Below are positions 1-9,129 of a stretch of DNA of 64,000 nt, piece by piece (the stretch's first letter is position 1; every line of letters begins with the position of its first letter). The stretch is from contig NZ_LGQW01000015.1 of NCBI RefSeq assembly GCF_003116035.1, positions 1,362,568-1,426,567 on the forward strand. Direction: 5' to 3'. The stretch is from Azospirillum sp. TSH64 (GTDB lineage Bacteria > Pseudomonadota > Alphaproteobacteria > Azospirillales > Azospirillaceae). Made by a program: the position numbers and the translations under genes. A model generated the notes under the pieces. It ran no database searches, had not been told where the DNA came from, and saw only the letters and a program-made list of their open reading frames with translations.

Positions 1-240
1 CTTGAGGAGGCCGGAGCCCCGCCGGCACCCAAGACCACCTCCAGAAACAACGGCCGGTCACGGGTTGCCGCCCTGCGCTGACCGCCGCCGCCTGTCCGGT
101 GCCGGCCGCAAGGGCGGACGGCAGTAGCAGGGCTATATGGTTCGACAGGATGACAATCCGGGTTGCCCTTCTCCGCGCTTCTTGACATACTACCATACAA
201 GAATGTGAGCCAACCGCTCGCCTGGAAGGAAATGCTCTCC
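1..240. other. Left-edge region without a confident gene
   Basis: No gene can be supported here. Frame 1 on the + strand is open from base 1 to a TGA at 79-81, about 26 residues rich in Ala and Pro. It could be the C-terminal tail of a gene that starts outside the window, but nothing in it identifies a family. The rest is the 5' flank of the sugar-acid operon, with a candidate operator at 181-201. Confidence 0.4.
181..201. promoter_or_regulatory. Candidate operator/promoter of the sugar-acid operon
   Basis: The 21 bases begin with CTTG and end with CAAG and hold a direct repeat CATAC at 186-190 and 194-198. On the other strand this reads TATG-GTAG-TATG, a layout that recalls GntR-family operators of sugar-acid operons. 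TTGACA at 182-187 could also be a -35 element, but I see no convincing -10. It lies 40 bases before the first gene. The assignment is inference; no cognate regulator of that family is in the window. Confidence 0.3.
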
Positions 241-1755
241 ATGCAATCGCCTGCGTCCACCGTCCCTCCGTCCGGCGCCCCGTCGCGGCGCCTCGGCGCC
301 TCCGGCCTGTCCGCCCTGCCGGCGACGGTGGCCCGGCCCGGCTACGACCGCAACGGCCTCGACATCGGGATCGTCCATCTCGGCGTCGGTGCCTTCCAGC
401 GCGCCCATCAGGCGGCCTACACCGACGCCCTGCTTGAACGGCAGTTCGGGCCCTGGGGTATCGCCGGCGTCAGCCTGCGCAGCCCCGACACCCGCGACGC
501 GCTGGAACCGCAGGACGGGCTCTACACCGTCGCGGTGCGCGATGCGGAGGGGGAGCGGCTTCGGGTGATCGGCTGCCTGCTGGACCTGCTGGTCGCGCAT
601 GAGGACCCGGAAGCGGTGCTGGAGCGGATGTGCCGCCCCTCGGTGCGCATCGTCACCCTGACGGTGACCGAGAAGGGCTATTGCCATGATCCGGCCACCG
701 GCGCGCTGAACGAGAGCCATCCCGACATCCGCCACGACCTGGACAACCCGGACAAGCCGCGCACCGCCATCGGTTTCCTGGCCGAGGCGCTGGCCCGCCG
801 CCGCGCTGCCGGGCTGGCGCCCTTCACCGTGCTGAGCTGCGACAACCTGCCGAGCAACGGCGACACCGTCGCCCGCATCCTGCACCGTTTCGCGGAACTG
901 CGTGACCCGGCCTTTGGCGCCTGGGTGGCCGAGGCCGTCGCCTGTCCGAACAGCATGGTCGACCGCATCGTCCCCGCCACCACCGAGGCCGACCGCGCCC
1001 GTGTCTCGCAGGCGCTCGGTGTGCAGGATGCCTGGCCGGTGGTGACGGAGCCCTTCACCCAATGGGTGGTCGAGGACCGCTTCCCCGCCGGCCGGCCGGC
1101 CTGGGAGACGGTCGGGGTGGAACTGGTCGCCGATGTCCATCCCTATGAGACGATGAAGCTGCGGCTGCTCAACGGCAGCCATTCCACCATCGCCTATCTC
1201 GGCTATCTGGCGGGCTACGAGACGGTGTCGGACACCATGGCCGATCCCGCCTTCGCCACGCTGGTCCGCAACCTGATGGACCACGAGACGGGGCCGACGC
1301 TCCACATGCCGCCCGGTGCGGATATGGAGCAGTACAAGGACGCGCTGATCGCCCGCTTCCGCAATCCGGCGCTGCGCCACCGCACCTGGCAGATCGCCAT
1401 GGACGGCACGCAGAAGCTGCCGCAGCGGCTGCTGAACCCGATCCGCGACCGGCTTGCCGCCGGCTTGCCCATCGACCGGCTGGCCTTGGCCGTCGCCGCC
1501 TGGATGCGCTACGTCGCCGGCTCCGACGAGAAGGGACAGCCCATCGACGTGCGCGATCCGCTGGCTGCCAAGCTGGCGGAGATCGCAGCCGCCACGACCG
1601 GCGATCCCGACCGGCTGGCCGAGGCGCTGCTCGGGCTGACCGCTGTGTTCGGCGATGACCTGCCGCGCGACCAGCGCTTCACCGCCCCAGTCACCGTCGC
1701 GCTCAAGCGCCTGTTCGCCGAAGGCGCCCGCGCCGTCGTGGCCGCGTCTGCCTGA
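241..1755 (+). CDS. uxuB: Mannitol dehydrogenase family oxidoreductase, probable fructuronate reductase
   Basis: A 504-residue protein of the polyol/mannitol dehydrogenase family, the usual length. The N-terminal half carries a Rossmann-type segment (VHLGVGAFQRAHQAAY). The catalytic pattern K-x4-N-x2-H is seen in MKLRLLNGSHS. In this family the enzyme interconverts D-fructuronate and D-mannonate with NAD(H) in the cytoplasm. The substrate here is inferred from uxuA five genes downstream and from the gulonate-type dehydrogenase that follows. ATG 241 is chosen because GGAAGGA lies about ten bases before it. ATG 232 sits too close to that site, and the TTG at 163 is unlikely. First gene of an apparent six-gene operon. 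Mannitol or another polyol as substrate is not excluded. Confidence 0.8.
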   Translation: MQSPASTVPPSGAPSRRLGASGLSALPATVARPGYDRNGLDIGIVHLGVGAFQRAHQAAYTDALLERQFGPWGIAGVSLRSPDTRDALEPQDGLYTVAVRDAEGERLRVIGCLLDLLVAHEDPEAVLERMCRPSVRIVTLTVTEKGYCHDPATGALNESHPDIRHDLDNPDKPRTAIGFLAEALARRRAAGLAPFTVLSCDNLPSNGDTVARILHRFAELRDPAFGAWVAEAVACPNSMVDRIVPATTEADRARVSQALGVQDAWPVVTEPFTQWVVEDRFPAGRPAWETVGVELVADVHPYETMKLRLLNGSHSTIAYLGYLAGYETVSDTMADPAFATLVRNLMDHETGPTLHMPPGADMEQYKDALIARFRNPALRHRTWQIAMDGTQKLPQRLLNPIRDRLAAGLPIDRLALAVAAWMRYVAGSDEKGQPIDVRDPLAAKLAEIAAATTGDPDRLAEALLGLTAVFGDDLPRDQRFTAPVTVALKRLFAEGARAVVAASA

Positions 1756-1794
1756 TCCCGTTTCACCGTATTCTCTTCAGTAGGGAGTAGTCCC

Positions 1795-2823
1795 GTGGTT
1801 GCCCTGACCGTCGAAAAGCCGCATGTGCTGGCGCTCCGTCCCGAGAACACCCCGTCTGCCGGGCCGGTCAAGGCCGGCGAGGTGCTGGTGCGCGTCCAGC
1901 GTGCCGGCATCTGCGGGTCGGACCTGCACATCTACCACGGCTCCAACCCCTTCGCGGTCTATCCGCGCGTGATCGGCCACGAGTTCGCCGGCACGGTCGA
2001 GGCGGTCGGCGATGGCGTGACCAACGTCGTTGCCGGCGACCATGTGGTGGTGGATCCGGTGGTGTCCTGTGGCCGCTGCTATGCCTGCCGGGCCGGGCGC
2101 ACCAATGTCTGCGCCAATCTGGAGGTGTTCGGCGTCCACCGCGACGGCGGTTTCCGCAACCATGTCGTTGTGCCGGCCGCCAATGCGGTCAAGGTGCGGT
2201 CCGACCTGCCGATCTCGATCGCCGCGCTGGCGGAGCCTCTGTCGATCGCCGCCAACGTGCTGTCGCGCACCGGCATCGCCGCCGACGACACGCTGCTGGT
2301 CTATGGCGCCGGCACGGTCGGGCTGACGATTGTGCAGGTCGCCAAACTGCACGGCGCCCGCTGCATCGTCGCCGACCTCGACGACAAGCGGCTGGAGCGG
2401 GCGAAGGAGTTCGGCGCCGATGTCGTCCTCAACTCGTCGCGGGTGTCGGTTCCCGATGCGGTGCGCGACGAGAATGACGGGCTCGGCCCCACGGTGGTGA
2501 TCGACGGCGCCGGCGTGCCTGCCCTGCTGGAGGAGGCCTGCCGCCTCGCCAGCCCGGCGGCGCGCATCGGCCTGCTCGGCTTCTCTCCCGCCCCCTGCAA
2601 CATCAGCCAGCAGGAGATCGTGAAGAAGGAACTGACGCTGGTCGGCTCGCGCCTGAACCGCCGCCTGCTGCCGCAGGTCATCGAATGGCTGGAGAGCGGC
2701 AAGCTGAAGCCGGCGGCGATGATCACCCAGGTCTTCCCGATCGCCGATGCGGCGAGCGCCTTCTCGCTGATCGAGACCGACCCGTCCAGCACCATCAAGG
2801 TTCAGCTCGACTTCGAAAGCTGA
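1795..2823 (+). CDS. Zinc-dependent alcohol dehydrogenase, L-gulonate/L-galactonate 5-dehydrogenase-like
   Basis: A 342-residue medium-chain dehydrogenase. The catalytic zinc ligands lie in GICGSDLHIYHG and the following GHEFAG. The structural zinc loop is CGRCYACRAGRTNVC. The nucleotide-binding glycines are in YGAGTVGL. The start is GTG 1795 after AGGGAG. The family includes sorbitol, threonine and sugar-acid dehydrogenases. Its place between fructuronate reductase, a TRAP importer and mannonate dehydratase suggests oxidation of L-gulonate (or a similar aldonate) to a keto acid such as D-fructuronate, which its neighbours would take to 2-keto-3-deoxygluconate. The substrate is inference. Confidence 0.75.
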   Translation: MVALTVEKPHVLALRPENTPSAGPVKAGEVLVRVQRAGICGSDLHIYHGSNPFAVYPRVIGHEFAGTVEAVGDGVTNVVAGDHVVVDPVVSCGRCYACRAGRTNVCANLEVFGVHRDGGFRNHVVVPAANAVKVRSDLPISIAALAEPLSIAANVLSRTGIAADDTLLVYGAGTVGLTIVQVAKLHGARCIVADLDDKRLERAKEFGADVVLNSSRVSVPDAVRDENDGLGPTVVIDGAGVPALLEEACRLASPAARIGLLGFSPAPCNISQQEIVKKELTLVGSRLNRRLLPQVIEWLESGKLKPAAMITQVFPIADAASAFSLIETDPSSTIKVQLDFES

Positions 2824-2895
2824 TCGCGTGCCCAAGGGCAGCCACCAATCGAAGCAACGGCGGACCCGATCCGCCCAAAATGGAGGGACACCAGG

Positions 2896-3921
2896 ATGAA
2901 CAGCAAGACCCCGATCTCGCGCCGCACGCTGGCCAAGAGCATCGGCCTCGGCGCCGGCATCGCCGCCGGTGCGACGCTGCTGGGCGGGATCGCCGCCCCG
3001 GCCATCGTCCGCGCCCAGGCCAAGACGACGCTGAAGCTCGGCCACCTCGCCAACGAGGAGAATGTCTGGCACAAGGCCTCGCTGGTCTTCGCCGAGGAAG
3101 TCGCCAAGCGCACCAACGGCGCGGTCGAGGTCAAGGTGTTCCCCAACGAGCAGCTCGGCAAGGAAACCGACCTGATCAAGGGCATCCAGCTCGGCACCAT
3201 CGACTTCACCATCACCGGCGAGTCCCTGCAGAACTGGGCGCCGGCCGCCGCACTGCTGGCCGTTCCCTACGCCATCCGCGATCTCGATCACCTCGACAAG
3301 GTCGTCACCGGCGAGCCGGGCAAGAAGATCGCCGACGCCATCGAGCAGAAGACCCAGCTGGTCCCGCTGACCTACTTCGCCCGCGGCCCGCGCAACCTGA
3401 CCAGCAAGCGCCCGATCAAGTCGCCGGACGATCTGAACGGCCTGAAGATGCGCGTCCCCAACGTGCCGCTGTTCGTGTCCTTCTGGCAGGGGCTGGGTGC
3501 CAAGCCGACGCCGATGGCCTTCTCGGAGGTGTTCACCGGTCTGCAGAACGACACCATCGAGGCGCAGGAGAACCCGCTGGCGTTGATCAAGTCGGCGAGC
3601 TTCTACGAGGTCCAGAAATACGTGAACCAGACGGAGCACGTCATCAGCTGGATTTATCTGGTCGGCGGCTCGAAGAAGCTGAACAAGCTGCCGGCCGAAC
3701 AGCGCGCCGCCATCATGGAGGCCGCCAAGGCTGCCCAAGCCGCCGAGCGCAAGCTGTTCATCGAGGACGAGGCCAAGCTGGCCGCCGACCTGAAGGCCAA
3801 GGGCATGGAGTTCATCGCCGTCGACAAGGCCGCCTTCGCCGAGAAGGGCCGTCCGGCCGTCGTCGCGGCGCTGTCGCCGGAGATCAAGCCGATCTACGAC
3901 GAAATCCTCGCGGTGAAGTGA
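2896..3921 (+). CDS. dctP: TRAP transporter substrate-binding protein, DctP family
   Basis: A 341-residue periplasmic binding protein of the DctP family. The N-terminus has a twin-arginine signal (SRRTLAKSIGLG) followed by a hydrophobic stretch and a likely cut after AQA near residue 42, so export by Tat is probable. The mature part has typical DctP features: a segment on efficiency of binding to a carboxylate (MRVPNVPLF) and the phrase GLQNDTIEAQENP. It would capture a sugar acid and deliver it to the two membrane subunits encoded just downstream. An inverted repeat follows the gene, which often raises the level of the binding protein relative to the permease. The ligand is inferred from the surrounding gulonate/mannonate genes. 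Confidence 0.9.
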   Translation: MNSKTPISRRTLAKSIGLGAGIAAGATLLGGIAAPAIVRAQAKTTLKLGHLANEENVWHKASLVFAEEVAKRTNGAVEVKVFPNEQLGKETDLIKGIQLGTIDFTITGESLQNWAPAAALLAVPYAIRDLDHLDKVVTGEPGKKIADAIEQKTQLVPLTYFARGPRNLTSKRPIKSPDDLNGLKMRVPNVPLFVSFWQGLGAKPTPMAFSEVFTGLQNDTIEAQENPLALIKSASFYEVQKYVNQTEHVISWIYLVGGSKKLNKLPAEQRAAIMEAAKAAQAAERKLFIEDEAKLAADLKAKGMEFIAVDKAAFAEKGRPAVVAALSPEIKPIYDEILAVK

Positions 3922-3933
3922 GCGGCAGACAAG

Positions 3934-3958
3934 GCCCTCTCCCGTCCCGGGAGAGGGC
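3934..3958 (+). other. Intercistronic hairpin after dctP
   Basis: GCCCTCTCCC at 3934-3943 pairs with GGGAGAGGGC at 3949-3958 around a five-base loop. There is no T-run after it. It is more likely a message-stabilising or partial-attenuation hairpin between the binding protein and the permease genes than a full terminator. Confidence 0.6.
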
Positions 3959-3991
3959 GCCCGTCTTCTCCCGAACCGCAAGAGTCCTTCC

Positions 3992-4495
3992 ATGCGCAAC
4001 GCCTTTGCCGCCCTGGTGTCGGCCGTCTCCGCCCTTTGCCGTTGGGGAACCCTGGCGGCCATCGGCGTCCTTATCGTCGTCGTGACCATCCAGGTGCTGG
4101 GCCGGATACCGGGCTTTCCCTCGCCGCCCTGGACCGAAGAGGTGGCCCGCTTCGCGCTGGTCCATCTCGTCGCCTTCTCCTGTGGCCTTGCGCTGCTGCG
4201 CGGCGAGCTGGTGAACGTCGACATGTTCATCCTGCTGCTGCCCAAGCCGATGCAATGGGCGGTCGCCCGGCTGGTCGACGTGGCCATCCTGGTCTTCGCC
4301 GTCGCGATCATCCCCGGTGCCTGGGACTATGTCGTCGGCAGCCTGGGTGAGCGGGCACGGTCCATCAACGTCCCGATGATCTGGGTCTATGTCGTGACGC
4401 TGATCATCCCGGTCTCGCTTGCCTTCTTCTCGATTGCCCGGCTGGCCGGGCTCGGGCGCGACTCCGCGCCGCCCAGCCATGGGGAAACCGTCTGA
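3992..4495 (+). CDS. dctQ: TRAP transporter small permease, DctQ family
   Basis: A 167-residue inner-membrane protein with four hydrophobic segments, the normal DctQ size and topology. The motif PWTEEVARFALVHLV is the typical DctQ signature around the second helix. It pairs with the large subunit that follows; its stop and the next start share one base (TGATG). With dctP and dctM it forms a complete sodium-coupled TRAP system, presumably for a sugar acid. Confidence 0.88.
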   Translation: MRNAFAALVSAVSALCRWGTLAAIGVLIVVVTIQVLGRIPGFPSPPWTEEVARFALVHLVAFSCGLALLRGELVNVDMFILLLPKPMQWAVARLVDVAILVFAVAIIPGAWDYVVGSLGERARSINVPMIWVYVVTLIIPVSLAFFSIARLAGLGRDSAPPSHGETV

Positions 4496-5769
4496 TGGTC
4501 ACCGCATTGTTCGTCACCTTCGCCGTCCTGCTGATCCTGGGCGCGCCGGTGGGCATCGCCCTGGGCGGCGCGTCGGCGGTCTATCTGGTCGGCAGCGACA
4601 TCGACCTCGCCGTGGTCCCGCAGTTCATGTATGCGGGCATGGACAGCTTCGTCCTGCTCTGCATCCCCGGCTTCGTGCTGGCCGGCAACCTGATGAACGG
4701 CGGCGGCATCACCGACCAGATCGTGCTGTTCAGCAACCGGCTGGTCGGCCATATCCGCGGCGGCCTCGGCCTTGCCAACGTCACCGGGTCGATGGTGTTC
4801 GCCGGCATCTCCGGAACCGCGGTGGCGGAAACCGCCTCCATCGGTGCGGTGATGATCCCGGCGATGCGCAAGTCGGGCTACGACGCGCCTTTCGCCGCCG
4901 CTGTGACGGCCGCCGCCTCCACCGTCGGTCCGATCATCCCGCCCAGCGTGCCGATGATCATCGTCGGCACGCTGACCGGCCTGTCGGTCGGCAAGATGTT
5001 CATGGCCGGCGCCATCCCTGGTGTGCTGCTCGGCCTCGGCATGATGCTGACAGTCTGGATCCTGGCGCGGGTTCGCAACTACCCGCGTGAGCCGTGGCAG
5101 GGCTTCGGCGCACTGGTCCGCGCCAGCCGCGGCGCCTTCTGGGCGCTGCTGATGACGGCGATCATCCTGTTCGGCATCGTCGGCGGCTATTTCACCCCGA
5201 CCGAGGCCTCCATCGTCGCGGCTCTCTACGCCTTCGTCATCGGTCTGTTCGTCTACAAGGGTTTCAAGCTGCGCCAGCTGCCCGGTATCCTGCTGGAAAG
5301 CGCCATCGGGGCGGGCGGGCTGATCCTGCTGGTCGGCCTCGCCAACGTCTTCGGCTGGATCCTGACCAGCGAGCAGATCCCGCAGGCCATCGCCGCCTCG
5401 ATGCTGGCGCTGACCACCAACAAGTATCTGATCATCCTGCTGATCAACATCCTGCTGCTGATCGTCGGCACCTTCATGGAGACGATTGCGGCGCTGATCA
5501 TCCTGTTCCCGCCCTTGCTGGCGGTGGCGACCCAGGTCGGCATCGACCCGATCCATTTCGCCACCTTCGCCGTGCTGAACCTGATGATCGGCCTGACCAC
5601 CCCGCCGGTCGGCGTCTGCCTGTTCGTCGCCGCCAACATCGCGAAGATCTCCCTGGGGGCCATCACCAAGGCGATCTGGCCCTTCCTGCTCTGCAACATC
5701 CTGATCCTGTTCCTGGTCTCCTACATCCCGGCCCTGTCGCTGTGGCTGCCGAGCCTGCTTTTCCGCTGA
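4495..5769 (+). CDS. dctM: TRAP transporter large permease, DctM family
   Basis: A 424-residue integral membrane protein with about 12 hydrophobic segments, the usual DctM length. Family landmarks include GSMVFAGISGTAVAETAS, TVGPIIPPSVPMII and GGYFTPTEAS. It is the substrate- and sodium-translocating subunit. Its start overlaps the stop of dctQ by one base, which implies coupled translation. It is followed 48 bases later by uxuA, so transport and breakdown genes share one transcript. Confidence 0.92.
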   Translation: MVTALFVTFAVLLILGAPVGIALGGASAVYLVGSDIDLAVVPQFMYAGMDSFVLLCIPGFVLAGNLMNGGGITDQIVLFSNRLVGHIRGGLGLANVTGSMVFAGISGTAVAETASIGAVMIPAMRKSGYDAPFAAAVTAAASTVGPIIPPSVPMIIVGTLTGLSVGKMFMAGAIPGVLLGLGMMLTVWILARVRNYPREPWQGFGALVRASRGAFWALLMTAIILFGIVGGYFTPTEASIVAALYAFVIGLFVYKGFKLRQLPGILLESAIGAGGLILLVGLANVFGWILTSEQIPQAIAASMLALTTNKYLIILLINILLLIVGTFMETIAALIILFPPLLAVATQVGIDPIHFATFAVLNLMIGLTTPPVGVCLFVAANIAKISLGAITKAIWPFLLCNILILFLVSYIPALSLWLPSLLFR

Positions 5770-5817
5770 TTTCTCCAGACTTCCAAAGCCCCCTCTCTAT
5801 CCAAGGAGTTCGCAGCC

Positions 5818-7014
5818 ATGGAACAATCCTGGCGCTGGTTCGGTCCCGAAGACGCGATCAAGCTGAACCACATCCGCCAAGCCGGCGCCACCGGCGTGGT
5901 CACCGCCCTGCACCACATCCCCTACGGCGTCGTCTGGTCGGTGGAGGAAATCCAGAAACGCAAGGCGATGATCGAGTCCGACAAGGAACTCGGCCTCAGC
6001 TGGACTGTCACCGAAAGCCTGCCGGTGCATGAGGCGATCAAGATCGGCGAAGGCGACCTGACCGAGCTGTTCGACAATTACCGCCAGTCGATGCGCAACC
6101 TCGCCGCCTGCGGCGTGACGACCATCTGCTACAACTTCATGCCGGTGCTGGACTGGACGCGGACGGAACTGGCGGCGGCCCTGCCGGGCGGCGGCACCTC
6201 GCTGCGCTTCAACGCCCATGAACATGCCGCCTTCGACGTCTATATGCTGGAGCGTCCGGGCGCGGAGGAGGACCATTCGCCGGAGGTTCTCGCCAAGGCC
6301 AAGGAATGGTTCGACCGCTCGTCGGAAAGCGACCGCGCCAAGCTGCTGACCAACATCATGGCCGGCCTGCCGGGTGCGTACGACCGCTACGACATCCCCG
6401 GCCTGCGCAAGATGATCGCGCGCTTCAACGGCATGAGCGCCGACGGCCTGCGCGAGACGCTGGCCCGCTTCCTGCGCGAGGTGATCCCGACCGCGGAAGA
6501 GGTCGGCATCCGCATGGCGATCCACCCCGACGACCCGCCCCGCCCGCTGTTCGGCCTGCCCCGCATCGTCAGCACCGAGGACGACCTCGCCCACCTGATC
6601 AATGCGGTGAAGTCGCCCAACAACGGCCTGACCTTCTGCACCGGCTCGCTGGGGGCCGGACAGACGAACAATGTGCCGGCGATGGCGAAGCGCTTCGTCG
6701 AGGACATCCACTTCGTCCATCTGCGCAACGTCGCCAAGGATCCGGACGGGTCGTTCGAGGAAGCCGACCATCTGGGCGGCGACGTCGACATGGTGTCGGT
6801 CGTCACCACCCTGCTGGAGGAACAGAAGCGCCGCCAGGACGCCGGCAACGACAACTGGCGCCTGCCCTTCCGCCCCGACCATGGCCACGAGCTGCTGGAC
6901 GACGTCGGCAAGCCGACCCACCCCGGCTACCCGATGATCGGCCGTCTGCGCGGTCTGGCCGAAATCCGCGGCGTGATGACCGCCGTGGCGCAGGTGAAGC
7001 AGTTGCCGATGTGA
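5818..7014 (+). CDS. uxuA: Mannonate dehydratase
   Basis: A 398-residue protein that fits UxuA, a TIM-barrel metal-dependent lyase. It dehydrates D-mannonate to 2-keto-3-deoxy-D-gluconate in the cytoplasm. Recognisable UxuA segments are WRWFGPEDAIKLNHIRQAGA at the N-terminus, TICYNFMPVLDWTRT, RMAIHPDDPPRPLFGLPRI and the C-terminal PFRPDHGHELLDD. AAGGAG lies before the ATG. It is the last gene of the operon and supplies its best functional anchor. The KDG product needs a kinase, not present here, before the KDPG aldolase encoded at 20.8 kb could act. Confidence 0.95.
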   Translation: MEQSWRWFGPEDAIKLNHIRQAGATGVVTALHHIPYGVVWSVEEIQKRKAMIESDKELGLSWTVTESLPVHEAIKIGEGDLTELFDNYRQSMRNLAACGVTTICYNFMPVLDWTRTELAAALPGGGTSLRFNAHEHAAFDVYMLERPGAEEDHSPEVLAKAKEWFDRSSESDRAKLLTNIMAGLPGAYDRYDIPGLRKMIARFNGMSADGLRETLARFLREVIPTAEEVGIRMAIHPDDPPRPLFGLPRIVSTEDDLAHLINAVKSPNNGLTFCTGSLGAGQTNNVPAMAKRFVEDIHFVHLRNVAKDPDGSFEEADHLGGDVDMVSVVTTLLEEQKRRQDAGNDNWRLPFRPDHGHELLDDVGKPTHPGYPMIGRLRGLAEIRGVMTAVAQVKQLPM

Positions 7015-7032
7015 GTTGACTGCGCGCCGGCC

Positions 7033-8511
<1,479 letters not shown>

Positions 8512-8665
8512 ACCCGCCGTCCCCGTTCCATGTCAGAGCAGGCTTACCTTATCGGCCCCTACGTCCGAATCCGCAACCGGCTGGGGCTTGCCACTTCCGG
8601 TAAGGCCGCACTGAACCGATGGCGGGGGCGGCGCGACCATCCCACCGACGCCCTGTTCTGATCTG

Positions 8666-8688
8666 CACCGTTGCGGTTCCGCACGGTG
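8666..8688. promoter_or_regulatory. Palindrome upstream of the KGG protein gene
   Basis: CACCGT at 8666-8671 pairs with ACGGTG at 8683-8688, and inside it GCGG pairs with CCGC. The element lies about 40 bases before the KGG gene. It could be an operator or a hairpin in the leader. No known consensus is matched. Confidence 0.35.
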
Positions 8689-8726
8689 ACGACCTTTCGA
8701 TCATCACACAGGATGGAGAACACATC

Positions 8727-8942
8727 ATGGCGAACCAGAACGAAGGGCGCAGCGCAGGCGGCCAGCACTCCGGCGGCAACTTCAAGAACGATCCGGAGCG
8801 CGCGGCCGAAGCCGGCCACAAGGGCGGCCAGGTGTCGGGCGGCAGCTTCAAGAACGATCCCGAACGTGCGTCCGAGGCCGGCAAGAAGGGTGGCGAGCAC
8901 AGCCACGGTGGCGGCGGCAACAGTGGCGGCAACAAGGAATAA
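8727..8942 (+). CDS. KGG-repeat general stress protein
   Basis: A 71-residue, very hydrophilic Gly/Asn/Lys-rich protein. It contains two copies of a unit like GGNFKNDPERAAEAGHKGG, which is the KGG (stress-induced, GsiB-like) repeat, and ends in a Gly-rich tail. Such proteins accumulate under stress or desiccation and are thought to be disordered; no enzyme activity is known. ATG 8727 is chosen because the repeat unit starts immediately after it and GGATGGAGA lies just before it. The gene stands alone and is closed by a strong terminator at 8995-9028. Confidence 0.85.
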   Translation: MANQNEGRSAGGQHSGGNFKNDPERAAEAGHKGGQVSGGSFKNDPERASEAGKKGGEHSHGGGGNSGGNKE

Positions 8943-8994
8943 GGAGTGACCGGCTCCACGATCCGGTGAGGTCCGGGCAAACAGCCCGGCTGGG

Positions 8995-9028
8995 AAAGCG
9001 CGCCGATTGCGGCGCGCTTTTCCTTTTT
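8995..9028 (+). terminator. Rho-independent terminator after the KGG gene
   Basis: AAAGCGCGCCG (8995-9005) and CGGCGCGCTTT (9010-9020) form an 11-bp perfect stem with a four-base loop, followed by a T-rich tract to 9028. Confidence 0.9.
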
Positions 9029-9129
9029 GGCGGAGAAGCTTGCGCAGCTTCGGCGGAAAGGTTCATTCTCTGCACTTCCCATCTGCCGCAACGACCACGG
9101 CCGAAGCCCCGACCCATGCACGCTCCGCG

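Noticed and set aside
1777..4311. 844-codon open frame on the - strand across the gulonate-type dehydrogenase and dctP
   Set aside because: It runs opposite to two well-identified genes and reads as Arg/Asp/Gly/His-rich low-information protein. GC-rich coding DNA often leaves such antisense frames open. The same holds for - strand frames at 30063-31286 and 40367-42673.
9007..9129. Earlier TTG start for the 7TM sensor kinase
   Set aside because: It falls inside the terminator stem of the preceding gene and adds 41 residues without membrane character; ATG 9130 directly precedes the first helix.
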